Positions 44,264 through 52,735 of a stretch of 64,000 nucleotides of DNA are shown in pieces. Source of the DNA: Candidatus Krumholzibacteriota bacterium (GTDB lineage: Bacteria > Krumholzibacteriota > Krumholzibacteriia > JAJRXK01). The notes beneath the pieces were generated by a model. It was not told where the DNA came from and made no database searches. It was given only the letters and a program-made list of their open reading frames with translations. The number at the start of each line of letters is the position of its first letter. Positions within the stretch are counted from its first letter, which is position 1. The position numbers were made by a program, and so were the translations under genes. Location: the NCBI GenBank assembly GCA_029262065.1, contig JAJDAC010000048.1, positions 186,001-250,000 on the forward strand, given 5' to 3'.

Positions 44264-44324
44264 AGCGGAAGTCCCGCAGAGCGGAAGTCCCGTGTAACGG
44301 GAGTCCCGTGTAGCGGAAAGTTAA
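44245..44324. repeat. Five 16-bp tandem repeats at the start of the HNH gene
   Basis: Units at 44245, 44261, 44277, 44293 and 44309 follow the pattern NNNARCGGRAGTCCCG; the last is degenerate. The 16-bp period is not a multiple of three, so the array was not built as coding sequence although the first units overlap the annotated N-terminus. There are no spacers, so it is not a CRISPR array. Confidence 0.85.
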
Positions 44325-44447
44325 GGGCAAAGAAGAGGGGATAGCAAGTCAACTGGACCTGCTATCCCCATGTTTGCGAAAAACGTCCAAGTTGTGGACA
44401 GCGATCCGTAGATTTGACTCCAAGGCGGACCCGGGTCCCATGTTGAG

Positions 44448-45083
44448 CTACCGGTACAGACCCTTGATTCTCGAGAACGACGCGCTGGAAACCGGCACTG
44501 CATTGCTGCTGCCGGCGATGTTGTCGAAACCCACGTCTGAGACGAGACCCTCGCCGCGCCAATCCGGAATGGGATTGTGCAGAATGCGTAGAGCAGTTAC
44601 CCCGCCCAGCGTGGCATTGAGGTCCGTTCCGCCCAGAACGGACGTAGCGGTCCCCAACACGAATCGAAAATGATACCACTGGCCGTCGGCCGGCAGACTC
44701 CGCCCCGAGGTCGCGAACCTTCCACCAAGACCATCGAAGGCAAGGCGCATCGTCAGGCCAGTCGCGCCGAAGTTGACCATGTCCAATTCGACGGCCGTGA
44801 CGCCGGCTGCGTTGTAGTCACCGTTCCAGTCGGACGACAGGTTGAAGATGACCTGCCGTCCACTTGAGCCGACTCCGTCGGATTGGTTGGACAGGAAAGC
44901 GTCCCCAGCCCCGTTGGGTCCACCGTCGCTCACCACGAACGGCTGGTTGCCGATGGAAGCACCGCCCTTGGTCCAGTTGCCCGTGCCGTTGCCGAAATCG
45001 TTGATGACCCCCAGCGAGATCGCGTGGGCGGGCGCGATCGCAAGGACGAGCGTGGTACACAACACCAATATCTGAAGTTTCAC
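44448..45083 (-). CDS. Small secreted protein, paralogue 1 of 3
   Basis: A 211-residue protein with a signal peptide (VKLQILVLCTTLVLAIAPAHA). The mature domain of about 190 residues is beta-rich and resembles a carbohydrate-binding or LamG-like sandwich: DFGNGTGNWTKGG, GDAFLSNQSDG, WNGDYNAAGVTAVELDMVNFG, LRILHNPIPDWRGE. The tail SFSRIKGLYR is shared with two paralogues downstream. GTG at 45083 is preferred over ATG 36 bases earlier, because AAGGAG precedes it and the paralogues also begin GTG-Lys. No family was identified. Confidence 0.7.
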   Translation of the reverse strand: MKLQILVLCTTLVLAIAPAHAISLGVINDFGNGTGNWTKGGASIGNQPFVVSDGGPNGAGDAFLSNQSDGVGSSGRQVIFNLSSDWNGDYNAAGVTAVELDMVNFGATGLTMRLAFDGLGGRFATSGRSLPADGQWYHFRFVLGTATSVLGGTDLNATLGGVTALRILHNPIPDWRGEGLVSDVGFDNIAGSSNAVPVSSASFSRIKGLYR

Positions 45084-45154
45084 GGAGAGCTCCTTCGAAT
45101 AGAGAGGGGGCTCGTCCATTGTAGAAGCCAGCTGGCAAGAAGTGCAGTGAAACT

Positions 45155-45199
45155 CTGCCGACGCCCTACGGTCACAAGTGCGGGAGCGGCCGTCGGCAG
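45155..45199 (-). terminator. Possible terminator between secreted paralogues
   Basis: Nine-bp stem CTGCCGACG/CGTCGGCAG (45155-45163 with 45191-45199) with a 27-base loop, then a short T-rich stretch on the minus strand. It lies 15 bases after the stop of the gene at 45214. Confidence 0.4.
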
Positions 45200-45213
45200 A
45201 CCAAGAAGTAGGA

Positions 45214-45861
45214 TTAGTTGCCGAACAGGCCCTTTACGGCCGAGAACGACGACGATTCGGTAGCCACCGGCCCGCCCACCGCCTTGATGTTGTCCACGCC
45301 CAGCGTCGACTCGAGGATGTCGCCCAGCCAGGCCGCGCTGAACTGGGCGGTCAGCAGTCGCACCGTGTTCACATCGGCCATGGTTGCGGCCACATCGCCG
45401 AAAATGGCCGAGAGGGCGCTGGGGTCCACGCTGAATACTGCGTGGTACCACTGACCGTCGGCGGGAAGCTCGAACGCGTCGGTCGAGCCGGCTCGCCCGG
45501 CATCGCCGCCGAACGCAAACCTTATGTACATGGTGGTGGTGCCGAAGTTGGCCAGGTCGCATTCAATGGCCGTGACGCCGGCCGCGCCATAGTCGCCGGT
45601 CCACTGATTCTGGTTGTACATGATCTGACGCGAGCCCGGCCCAAATTGGCCCACAGCTATGTTCTGCAGATAGCTGTCGCCAGCCCCGCCCGGTCCGCCG
45701 CCGGCGATCAGCGTGGGCGGGTTGGGCGAAGGAAAACCCTCGATCCAGTCGGCCGTCGTGCCATCGAAGGTATCGATCTGGCCGGCCGTAACGGCGAACC
45801 CAGGGACGTGGGAAGCGATGAGCAGGAGCGCGGTTGCCAGAGTCACGAGCGCGAATTTCAC
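45214..45861 (-). CDS. Small secreted protein, paralogue 2 of 3
   Basis: A 215-residue protein, homologous to its two neighbours: signal peptide VKFALVTLATALLLIASHVPGFA. The IDTFDGTTADWIEG, GDSYLQNIAVG, WTGDYGAAGVTAIECDLANFG and LPADGQWYHAVF blocks correspond to the same positions in the others. It lacks the LRILHNPIP stretch (LRLLTAQFSAAW instead) and ends SFSAVKGLFGN. GTG at 45861 with GGAG 9 bases upstream is preferred; an ATG 9 bases earlier overlaps that ribosome site. Function unknown. Confidence 0.68.
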   Translation of the reverse strand: MKFALVTLATALLLIASHVPGFAVTAGQIDTFDGTTADWIEGFPSPNPPTLIAGGGPGGAGDSYLQNIAVGQFGPGSRQIMYNQNQWTGDYGAAGVTAIECDLANFGTTTMYIRFAFGGDAGRAGSTDAFELPADGQWYHAVFSVDPSALSAIFGDVAATMADVNTVRLLTAQFSAAWLGDILESTLGVDNIKAVGGPVATESSSFSAVKGLFGN

Positions 45862-46055
45862 GGGTGCCATCTCCGTTGTGGTGTCAGTGGTGTCACATGG
45901 AATTTGCCGACAGGTCTTCTAGTATATAACAACGATTGGGCGTTATCCCAAGAATCCCCGGCGCGGCAGTGTGGATGTGTGATCCGCCGTAGGTGAGGAT
46001 AAGGCGCAACAGAGCCGATAGTGCCGTGAGGGATCCAGGAGTTCCCAATGTGTCG

Positions 46056-46679
46056 TCAGCGGAACAGGCTCTTCACGCGCGAGAAGGACACGGATTCCAC
46101 GGGTACTGCGCTGTCGCTGGCGGTGATGTTGTCGAATCCGGCCTGGGCCACCAGCTCTTCGCCGCGCCACGCCGGTATGGGGTTGTGCAGAATGCGTAGC
46201 GTGATCACGTTTGCCAGTGTAGCGGGCAGGTTGTTCGTTAGTTCGACCCAGGTTGCGTTGGTCAGCGAGAACTCGTAGCGACGCCAGACGCCGTCCGCGG
46301 GCACGGTCCGGCCCGACGTACAGAAGCGGCCGCCGCCGCCGCCGAGCGCTACTCGCATCGTCAACGCCGTGGTGCCGAAGTTGGCAATGTCCATGGCAAT
46401 GGTTGTCACGCCGGCCGCGGTGTAATTGCCTGTCCACTGCATCTCGTTGAAGATGATGAAGCGACCATTGGAACCGTTTCCGTCCGAACTGTTGTTCAGG
46501 TATCGATCGCCCGCACCCTGAGGGCCGCCGCTGGTGACCACGTTGGGTTGGATAGCCGGGCCACCTTTTTCCCAGAACCCATTGTTGGTCTGGAAGTCGT
46601 CTACCTGACCCAGCGTGATGGCATGGGCCGAACCTGCCAGAAAAACCAGAAGCAAGATCGCGATGGTGAAGATTTTCAC
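46056..46679 (-). CDS. Small secreted protein, paralogue 3 of 3
   Basis: A 207-residue protein starting GTG-AAA (MKIFTIAILLLVFLAGSAHA signal). It shares DDFQTNNGFWEKGG, GDRYLNNSSDG, WTGNYTAAGVTTIAMDIANFG, LRILHNPIPAWRGEELV and the tail SFSRVKSLFR with paralogue 1. An AGGAG site lies 11 bases upstream. The three genes run in the same direction and were made by tandem duplication. A beta-sandwich binding protein is likely; ligand unknown. Confidence 0.7.
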   Translation of the reverse strand: MKIFTIAILLLVFLAGSAHAITLGQVDDFQTNNGFWEKGGPAIQPNVVTSGGPQGAGDRYLNNSSDGNGSNGRFIIFNEMQWTGNYTAAGVTTIAMDIANFGTTALTMRVALGGGGGRFCTSGRTVPADGVWRRYEFSLTNATWVELTNNLPATLANVITLRILHNPIPAWRGEELVAQAGFDNITASDSAVPVESVSFSRVKSLFR

Positions 46680-46700
46680 GAAAAGTCGTTCTCCTAATCT

Positions 46701-47237
46701 CTAGCCCTCGGCAAACAACACGCCGCCTTGCTCGAGAGCCAATAGTTTCTTTTTGCGCCACAGGCCGCCTGTGAACCCAGTGAGTTTTCCGTCGGCGCCG
46801 ATCACGCGGTGACACGGCACAAGTACGGGGATAGGATTGGCGCCGTTGGCCGCGCCTACCGCGCGCACGGCGCCCGGTGACCCAACTATCTTGGCGATGT
46901 CGCCGTAACTGCAGGTCTGTCCGTAGGGAATGGTCTTCAGTGCATCCCAGACCGCCCGTTGGAAGTCGGTTCCACCGGGGTCGAAGGCACCGTCGTAGTC
47001 AGCCGCGGTGAGGCGTTCACCTGCAAAATACGAGCCCAGCCAGGTGCGAATGGGCTCGGTGATCACACGATCGCGCTCCGGTGGTTCGGCCATGGCCAAG
47101 GCCTGTAGGCGGGCCGGAAGGTATTCCAACCAAGGGCGATCCTCAGCGGTCCATACGATGGCCGCCAATGCCGTGTCGTTCATCACCACGGCCATGGATC
47201 CGGCAATGGAGTCCACGATGTCATACCGTAGCATCAT
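46701..47237 (-). CDS. ogt: Methylated-DNA-protein cysteine methyltransferase
   Basis: A 178-residue suicide DNA-repair protein that takes the alkyl group from O6-alkylguanine. The active-site block VLVPCHRVIGADGKLTGFTGG contains the acceptor Cys, and YGQTCSYGDIAKIVGSPGAVRAVGAANGANP is the helix-turn-helix/arginine-finger region. The start at 47237 (or 47234, the adjacent ATG) follows AGGAG by 4-7 bases and overlaps the end of the symporter gene by 17 bases, giving translational coupling. Confidence 0.92.
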   Translation of the reverse strand: MMLRYDIVDSIAGSMAVVMNDTALAAIVWTAEDRPWLEYLPARLQALAMAEPPERDRVITEPIRTWLGSYFAGERLTAADYDGAFDPGGTDFQRAVWDALKTIPYGQTCSYGDIAKIVGSPGAVRAVGAANGANPIPVLVPCHRVIGADGKLTGFTGGLWRKKKLLALEQGGVLFAEG

Positions 47238-48693
47238 CGCGCTCCTGCTTTCCGAGTAGGGAGACCCCAACCACGAGCAGGGCAGCGATGGCTACGCCGC
47301 TCACGCGTTCGGTGAAGTACTCGTTCAATCCCAGGAGATTCCAGAGAACCACCGTGAGCGTGCCGCCGATCATGCCGGTCAGTACGCCGTACCCCGTGGT
47401 TCGTTTCCACCAAAGCGTGAGAACCAAACCGGGAGCAAACGCGGCGGCCAAACCCGACCACGCAAAGCTCACCATCTTTCTTACGGTGTCAGTGCTTTCC
47501 ACCGCCAACCAGAACGCCACCAATCCAATGACCACGGTGGCTATCCTGCTGAATACCGCGAGCGATTCTGGCGAGCGCGAACGCTTCAAGGTCTTGTGGT
47601 AGATGTCTTCGCTCAACGTACTGGTGGTGACCAGAAGCTGGCTGTCGGCAGTGGACATCATGGCGGCAATGGCACCGGAGATCATGATCCCAGCCAACCA
47701 ACCGGGAAGGATGTCTTGGGCCATGAAGGGCATGATGCGCTCGGGGTCGTCGAAGAAGTCGCGTCCGTAGGCGCCGCTGCCCACGATGCCAATGAGCGTG
47801 GCGCCCCAGAGCGCGGGCACGGCCCACCAGGTAGCAATGACTTTACTGGTGCGAATGTCGTCCACCGAACGAATCGCCATGAAGCGAGTCAGAAGGTGGG
47901 GCTGACCCATGTAGCCGAGTCCCCAACTCAAGCCCCCGACAATACCCAGGAAGGCCTGCCCCAATGGCTTGCCCCCGGTCATGCTCAGCAAGTTGGGATC
48001 ATCAGCGCGGATGTTGTCGAGCAATTCGGTGCCGCCCAGCATGAACCATCCCAGAATAGGTAGGGTCACACACGTGAACACCATGATGATGCCCTGTACC
48101 AGGTCGGTCCAGGCCACGGCCACAAAACCGCCCATGGCCGTATAGAACAGCACGATGATTGCACCCACCACCATACCCATCGTTACCGTGCTCACGGAAA
48201 GGCCCAGCGTGTCCTTCACCGACAAGAGAAGCTCACCGAACGTTTCGTCCAGAACCTTCCCCGCGCCGTTGAACTGCGACGCCACGTAGAACGTGTAGAA
48301 GAACACGATGATGAGCGAACTGGCGATGCGTATGAACTCGTGCGTTTCCGGATAGCGGCTGCGGAAGTAATCGGGAATCGTGAGCGAGTCGTAATGGCCA
48401 ACTTCGCGCCGCAGCTTCTTGGCCACGACCGTCCACGAAAGGAATATGCCCGTGGCACAACCAATGGCGGTCCACAGTTCGATGAAGCCGGCCATGAACG
48501 CGGTGCCGGGAACTCCCAACAGCAGCCAGGCACTTTCGCCGCTGGCGCGTTCGCTGAATGCGATGACCCACGGACCGAGCTTGCGATCGCCCAAAATGAA
48601 CCCGGCCTGGGTGGAAGTGCGTCTGTACGCGACGATTCCCACCGACAGCACAACCATCAGGTAGACGACGAACCCAATCATGACCGCGCTCAA
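47221..48693 (-). CDS. putP: Sodium/proline-type symporter (SSS family)
   Basis: A 490-residue protein with 13 helices of the LeuT-fold sodium:solute symporter family. PutP-type blocks include FSERASGESAWLLLGVPG (substrate/sodium site), SRYPETH, WTDLVQG, GYMGQPHLLTRFMAI and GAIAAMMSTADSQLLVTTSTLSED (second sodium-site helix, TM8/9). The most probable substrate is L-proline. Start: TTG at 48693, 8 bases after GGAGGT and overlapping the stop of a 31-residue peptide gene as TTGA; an ATG 12 bases later has poor spacing. Coupled to ogt downstream. Confidence 0.87.
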   Translation of the reverse strand: MSAVMIGFVVYLMVVLSVGIVAYRRTSTQAGFILGDRKLGPWVIAFSERASGESAWLLLGVPGTAFMAGFIELWTAIGCATGIFLSWTVVAKKLRREVGHYDSLTIPDYFRSRYPETHEFIRIASSLIIVFFYTFYVASQFNGAGKVLDETFGELLLSVKDTLGLSVSTVTMGMVVGAIIVLFYTAMGGFVAVAWTDLVQGIIMVFTCVTLPILGWFMLGGTELLDNIRADDPNLLSMTGGKPLGQAFLGIVGGLSWGLGYMGQPHLLTRFMAIRSVDDIRTSKVIATWWAVPALWGATLIGIVGSGAYGRDFFDDPERIMPFMAQDILPGWLAGIMISGAIAAMMSTADSQLLVTTSTLSEDIYHKTLKRSRSPESLAVFSRIATVVIGLVAFWLAVESTDTVRKMVSFAWSGLAAAFAPGLVLTLWWKRTTGYGVLTGMIGGTLTVVLWNLLGLNEYFTERVSGVAIAALLVVGVSLLGKQERDDATV

Positions 48694-48785
48694 GAGGAGT
48701 TACCTCCGCGCAGGTACGCCCACAGCGAAATGCCCAGCAGGGCGACGGCGGGGACGATGAGCCAGAATAGGGTCCAGAACGGCAT
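48690..48785 (-). CDS. 31-residue single-helix membrane peptide, probable symporter accessory subunit
   Basis: The ORF encodes MPFWTLFWLIVPAVALLG... ending YLRGGNSS: one hydrophobic helix (about 5-24) with a positively charged C-terminal end. The TGA overlaps the TTG of the symporter gene by three bases, and the symporter's ribosome site lies in its last codons, so the two are coupled. Several symporter families have such tiny partners (for example MetS with NSS transporters, and 'symporter small accessory protein' beside SSS members). No strong ribosome site is visible before its ATG, which lowers confidence. Confidence 0.55.
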   Translation of the reverse strand: MPFWTLFWLIVPAVALLGISLWAYLRGGNSS

Positions 48786-48905
48786 GGGGAGATTCTAGCG
48801 GTGGGGCGGGGAATGACCAGTCTGAAGAAACTTGGCGTTAATCCTCGATAGAGTCATTGGCTGATGCGGGATAGCGTTGAAACTAGTCCGCTAGCGGACC
48901 AGAAA

Positions 48906-48925
48906 CACCCGGGTAACATACTAAA
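48906..48925 (+). promoter_or_regulatory. Intergenic motif, copy 1
   Basis: CACCCGGGTAACATACTAAA lies 112 bases before the start of the secreted protein gene at 49037 and 120 bases from the symporter peptide gene, in an otherwise AT-rich divergent region. It shares CACCCGGGTAA and the spacing of the downstream A/T bases with 52654-52673 and 62884-62903. Possible regulator-binding site or promoter element. Confidence 0.45.
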
Positions 48926-49036
48926 AATAAATGAGATAGATTCCAGTTCTATTTCCCACGTCAAGCCTGGCCCGTCTAATGCAGTAGGAAACTTGCCCAC
49001 TATCTGTTTTCAACCCCCCCTCCGGGGCCAAGACCA

Positions 49037-52000
49037 ATGACCGTTCGCCTATCTCTGTCTTGCATAATTCTCTTTTGGGCGTCTCTTCTTCCTCCGCAGC
49101 CATCGCATGCCGATGGTTGGTCCGATGAGTTCGGTGTCCCCGGATCTGACGAAAGTGTTTCTGTGCTCTGCGAGTTCGAAGGCGACCTGATCGCCGGCGG
49201 ACGGATCTATCAGATGGACCATGTTTTGGCAGGGGGCGTTGTTCGGTGGGACGGAGTGCAGTGGCATTCGATGGGTTCCTCGAGGAGGGCGGACGTCCAT
49301 GATCTGCATGTTCATGCAGGCGTGCTCTACGCCGCTGGCAGGATGGACTTCGAAGGCACAAGTCGGACCGGTGTTTTCCGCTGGGATCGCACTCACTGGA
49401 CGCTCATTTCGGACCCTGCGCTCATGGGCGAAACTCGGTGCCTCGAAACGTATGGGGGCGACTTGTACGCTGGAGGCGGTGGGAGCACCACCGATCCTGC
49501 CATGTTGTTCGGCATCGCCCGGTGGGACGGCTCAAGTTGGCAATCTGTCGGCAGTGGCGTCACATTCGATCCCGATTCAGGCTACCAAGAGGTCGATTCG
49601 TTGGTGCTGTTTGAAGGCCGGTTGATCGCCGCGGGAGGGTTCAACATGATCGGGGGCGTGACCGCTCGGCGCGTAGCTGCCTGGGACGGGTCGGGTTGGG
49701 AGGCGTTTGGAGATGGGTTCAGCTCTACCACACCGTCGATCGACTGGTATGTTCGCGTAAGAACTGCTCTTGTCATCTCCGGAACTCTCTATGTTCAAGG
49801 AGACCTCAACGACTTCCCGTTGCCGGGTGAATTTGAATCCATTGCCCAATGGACTGGAACAGAGTGGGTGCCGGTGGGAAACGCAGCCGCCCTGGATTTG
49901 TCCGAGGGAATGGTGAACTTCCCCGGAGATCGATTGGTTGCGGCTCGCTCGCTCGGAGATCCATTCGACACGCAACTCATGGAGTGGAACGGAATCGAGT
50001 GGATCCATTTTGCAGACGCCTTCGGTGCCCGGAGCAGTAGCCCCCACCATCGCATCATTCGCGACGCCAACTTCTATGACGGTCGGCCGATCATTGTAGG
50101 CGCATTTGGCGGTGTCGAAGACGCGGTAACAAGTGGAATCGCGGCGTTGGGAAGCGAAGGATGGGAATCCATCGATCCAGTGGCTGCAAGCGGTCAGGGA
50201 ATTCGATCCGAAACCATTTCTACTCTGGCTACATATCTTGGTCAACCAACTACGACGGGGCGGAAGCCAGTGCCAGGCGAGGGTCTTGGGCCTCCGAACG
50301 TTTTGCACTGGGTCGACGGGCGTTGGGTACGTCTCGGGGAGTTGGCGCCCCAGAACCGTTGGGACGCCCGCATGGTGCAATGGCGGAGGAACCTGGTCAT
50401 CGCGAGTAGCAGAGGGTACATCGCGGGCCAGGAATTCGGTCGACTGGCGAAGTGGAACGGTGATCGTTGGAGCTCTATCGATGTAGAAGGGGCGAATTTC
50501 TCAGGTGGCGAGTTCGGCGAACTCCTGAGTTACAAGGGCAACCTTGTGGTGACTGGCAGTTTCCGCTACGAAAACTCGTTCGAGGGATTCATGTTGTACG
50601 ACGGTGACACTTGGTCGTCGGATCGGGTGGATGCTCCCGGCGACCCTTATGGTCAAACGTTTTCCGCCGCGGCGATTGTTTGGGACGACAAGCTTGTCAT
50701 GTCCGGACGCGTACACCTGGATGACGGTGGCAATCTTGAGGGTATCGTGACGTGGGACGGAACCAGTTGGGCTGAGTTACCGTGGCCGTACGGAGGTCTC
50801 GCTCGTTGTTTCGCGGTCGCCTGGGGAGACCTCTTCGCCACCGGGAGCTTCAGGGACGAAACGACTGGAGAAGAGGGCGGACTCGTCCAGTGGGACGGCA
50901 CAGAATGGAGTCTTTTGGAGGATCACCCATTCGCCTATGGGGCGGATCTCATTTTCGAGCATTCGGGCAATCTTTTCGCCACTGGACACACGGCCGATTC
51001 CACACAGCCCCTCTACTACTTCGACTCGGTGAACTGGCACCCCTTCGGTGATTTTCACCCTTACATCGGAGAGCAGCCTCACTCTGCTGTTTCCATCGGA
51101 GATAGTTTTTGGCTGGCTGGTTCGATGACTCGCGTTGATGACCGTTCATCCTACGCCATCGCACGCTACGACGGCCGATTCCCCCAGCTGGTTGCATTGC
51201 TGGACTTGCACGTCGGCTCGGGCGGCGCTCCTGTTTTCGGAGCAACCGGGATCGTGCCGGTAAAATTGAAGAACTGGCGGCCAAGAAATTCCGGCGTTGG
51301 ATCGTTTGGCCGTGTTTCGCTGACACTCACGTGGGATGAACGAGATCTCGAATTTGAGTCGGCCCAGTTTGATCAACGGTTCAAAGATTGGAGCATCTCC
51401 AAGCACGTCGAACCCGGGCGGATGGAAATAGACATGGTCGGTGTTAACCCGGAGAGGCTCGATCTTGGCAATGTTCCGGTAATGAACTGTCGGTTCCGGA
51501 GGATTGGCATTCGTTACGAGGCTCCGGTAGAGGTCGAATCTGCGCGCGTCTTCAGTGCCGGCGGGAAAGAGATAGGAGTGCTTATCGACCGTGGCGCAGT
51601 TTGGAATGACTGTGACAAGGGTGATGTTGTCGACGATGATGTGATCGATTTGGATGACGTCATGAGCGCAATCCTCTATATGACGGGTAGTTACCTGAAC
51701 GTGATGCAGCAGTGCGCAGCTGACGTTGACTATGACGGTAGCGTGGACATTGGCGACGCGGTCGTGCTGATGCGCGAGATTCATGGGCTGGGCACCATCT
51801 TGCGCAAAGAAGCGACGACAGTAGAAATACTTCCAAGAAGCGGCGGGTCCACGGAGGTTCATATCACTGCTGCTGCCGCCCGGTTCGAAGCGTCGGTCCC
51901 AGACGGCATTGAGATCGGTGCCACATCGCCGAGTGGCTTGGTTGCCGTTTCAGGACCTAATGGGGATGGTCGGTATGAAGTGATCGCCGTAGATAGCGAG

Positions 52001-52423
52001 GGTCCACTGACGATTCATATTCGATCTCAGAGTGCGGATATGGGCCATGTGATCATCGACAAGCTCCGTGTGGCGACGATCGACGGCGCGGTTTCCGAAG
52101 TGCCGGGCGAGTGGTTTTCGATACTGACCAATACCGCGCCTGCTGTTAGAACAATGTTTCATGGCGTGTCCCCAACGCCGTTCAACGCGCGCACCTTCCT
52201 GAAATTTTCGTTGGCAGAGGCGAGCCCGGTGCGGTTGCAGGTATTCGATACCGCAGGACGATTGGTAACGACCCTCACTGACGAAATTCTCCCCGCCGGA
52301 AATCACGAGCTGATGTGGAACGGGACAGACTCGCGCGGAAACGAAGTGGGGAGCGGAGTGTATTTGGTTCGCACTGAACTTGATGGCCGCGTAGAGACGG
52401 CCAGCGCAGTCCTTGTGAAATGA
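49037..52423 (+). CDS. Large secreted protein with propeller repeats, dockerin-like and FlgD-like domains
   Basis: A 1128-residue protein. After a signal peptide (about 1-25), a long region (about 30-720) repeats a 50-60 residue pattern GLVQWDGTEWSxL...GGxLFATG / ARYDGxxW, like delta-60 or kelch-type propellers. A cohesin-like segment (about 725-850) leads to a dockerin-like pair of EF-hand loops, GDVVDDDVIDLDDVMSAIL and DVDYDGSVDIGDAVVLM. The FlgD-like C-terminus is VSPTPFNARTFLKFS...MWNGTDSRGNEVGSGVYLV. The domain order and visibly lower GC than the neighbours suggest possible acquisition. Monocistronic; function unknown. Confidence 0.72.
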   Translation: MTVRLSLSCIILFWASLLPPQPSHADGWSDEFGVPGSDESVSVLCEFEGDLIAGGRIYQMDHVLAGGVVRWDGVQWHSMGSSRRADVHDLHVHAGVLYAAGRMDFEGTSRTGVFRWDRTHWTLISDPALMGETRCLETYGGDLYAGGGGSTTDPAMLFGIARWDGSSWQSVGSGVTFDPDSGYQEVDSLVLFEGRLIAAGGFNMIGGVTARRVAAWDGSGWEAFGDGFSSTTPSIDWYVRVRTALVISGTLYVQGDLNDFPLPGEFESIAQWTGTEWVPVGNAAALDLSEGMVNFPGDRLVAARSLGDPFDTQLMEWNGIEWIHFADAFGARSSSPHHRIIRDANFYDGRPIIVGAFGGVEDAVTSGIAALGSEGWESIDPVAASGQGIRSETISTLATYLGQPTTTGRKPVPGEGLGPPNVLHWVDGRWVRLGELAPQNRWDARMVQWRRNLVIASSRGYIAGQEFGRLAKWNGDRWSSIDVEGANFSGGEFGELLSYKGNLVVTGSFRYENSFEGFMLYDGDTWSSDRVDAPGDPYGQTFSAAAIVWDDKLVMSGRVHLDDGGNLEGIVTWDGTSWAELPWPYGGLARCFAVAWGDLFATGSFRDETTGEEGGLVQWDGTEWSLLEDHPFAYGADLIFEHSGNLFATGHTADSTQPLYYFDSVNWHPFGDFHPYIGEQPHSAVSIGDSFWLAGSMTRVDDRSSYAIARYDGRFPQLVALLDLHVGSGGAPVFGATGIVPVKLKNWRPRNSGVGSFGRVSLTLTWDERDLEFESAQFDQRFKDWSISKHVEPGRMEIDMVGVNPERLDLGNVPVMNCRFRRIGIRYEAPVEVESARVFSAGGKEIGVLIDRGAVWNDCDKGDVVDDDVIDLDDVMSAILYMTGSYLNVMQQCAADVDYDGSVDIGDAVVLMREIHGLGTILRKEATTVEILPRSGGSTEVHITAAAARFEASVPDGIEIGATSPSGLVAVSGPNGDGRYEVIAVDSEGPLTIHIRSQSADMGHVIIDKLRVATIDGAVSEVPGEWFSILTNTAPAVRTMFHGVSPTPFNARTFLKFSLAEASPVRLQVFDTAGRLVTTLTDEILPAGNHELMWNGTDSRGNEVGSGVYLVRTELDGRVETASAVLVK

Positions 52424-52477
52424 TTTGTGGGGGAGCCGAATCATACATCGACGTCCTCGCTCCCCGAACAGGGTCAG

Positions 52478-52577
52478 AGATAGCCTGCGCCAGGAAGTCA
52501 GGGTTCCCGACGCTCGAGCTGGCTCGAAGATAGCCTGCGCCGGTAAGTCAGAGCTTCCCGAGGCTCGAGCTGTCTCG
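52478..52577. repeat. Two-copy 50-bp tandem repeat
   Basis: Two adjacent 50-bp copies beginning AGATAGCCTGCGCC (52478 and 52528) differ at about seven positions. Each contains a TTCCCGA.GCTCGAGCTG.CTCG part in which CTCGAG is self-complementary. Unknown role. Confidence 0.8.
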
Positions 52578-52653
52578 GCACCCAGTCCGGGATTCGGATA
52601 GGTACGGACATGGAAGTACCTCCAGATAAGGAACCGTAGTTGGTGACAAGGTT

Positions 52654-52673
52654 CACCCGGGTAATTTACTGAA
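52654..52673 (+). promoter_or_regulatory. Intergenic motif, copy 2
   Basis: CACCCGGGTAATTTACTGAA, preceded by GTT so that GTTCA and TGAAC at the two ends are also inverted. It lies 63 bases beyond the stop of the S8 protease gene, in a convergent region with no gene start, which argues against a simple promoter role. Confidence 0.45.
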
Positions 52674-52735
52674 CGGCTTAGGTACAAACATCCCAGTAGA
52701 GACGAACATCCGCCGGACCTGATCCCGGGGCGCCG

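Larger units (their letters stand above)
52424..52735. other. 312-bp convergent intergenic region with repeat and motif
   Basis: Between two convergent genes. It holds the 50-bp tandem duplication (52478-52577) and copy 2 of the CACCCGGGTAA motif (52654-52673). No credible gene was found; no clean intrinsic terminator was recognised either. Confidence 0.6.

Noticed and set aside
44245-44324. Possible CRISPR array
   Set aside because: Units of 16 bp follow each other directly with no spacers, and no cas genes are present.
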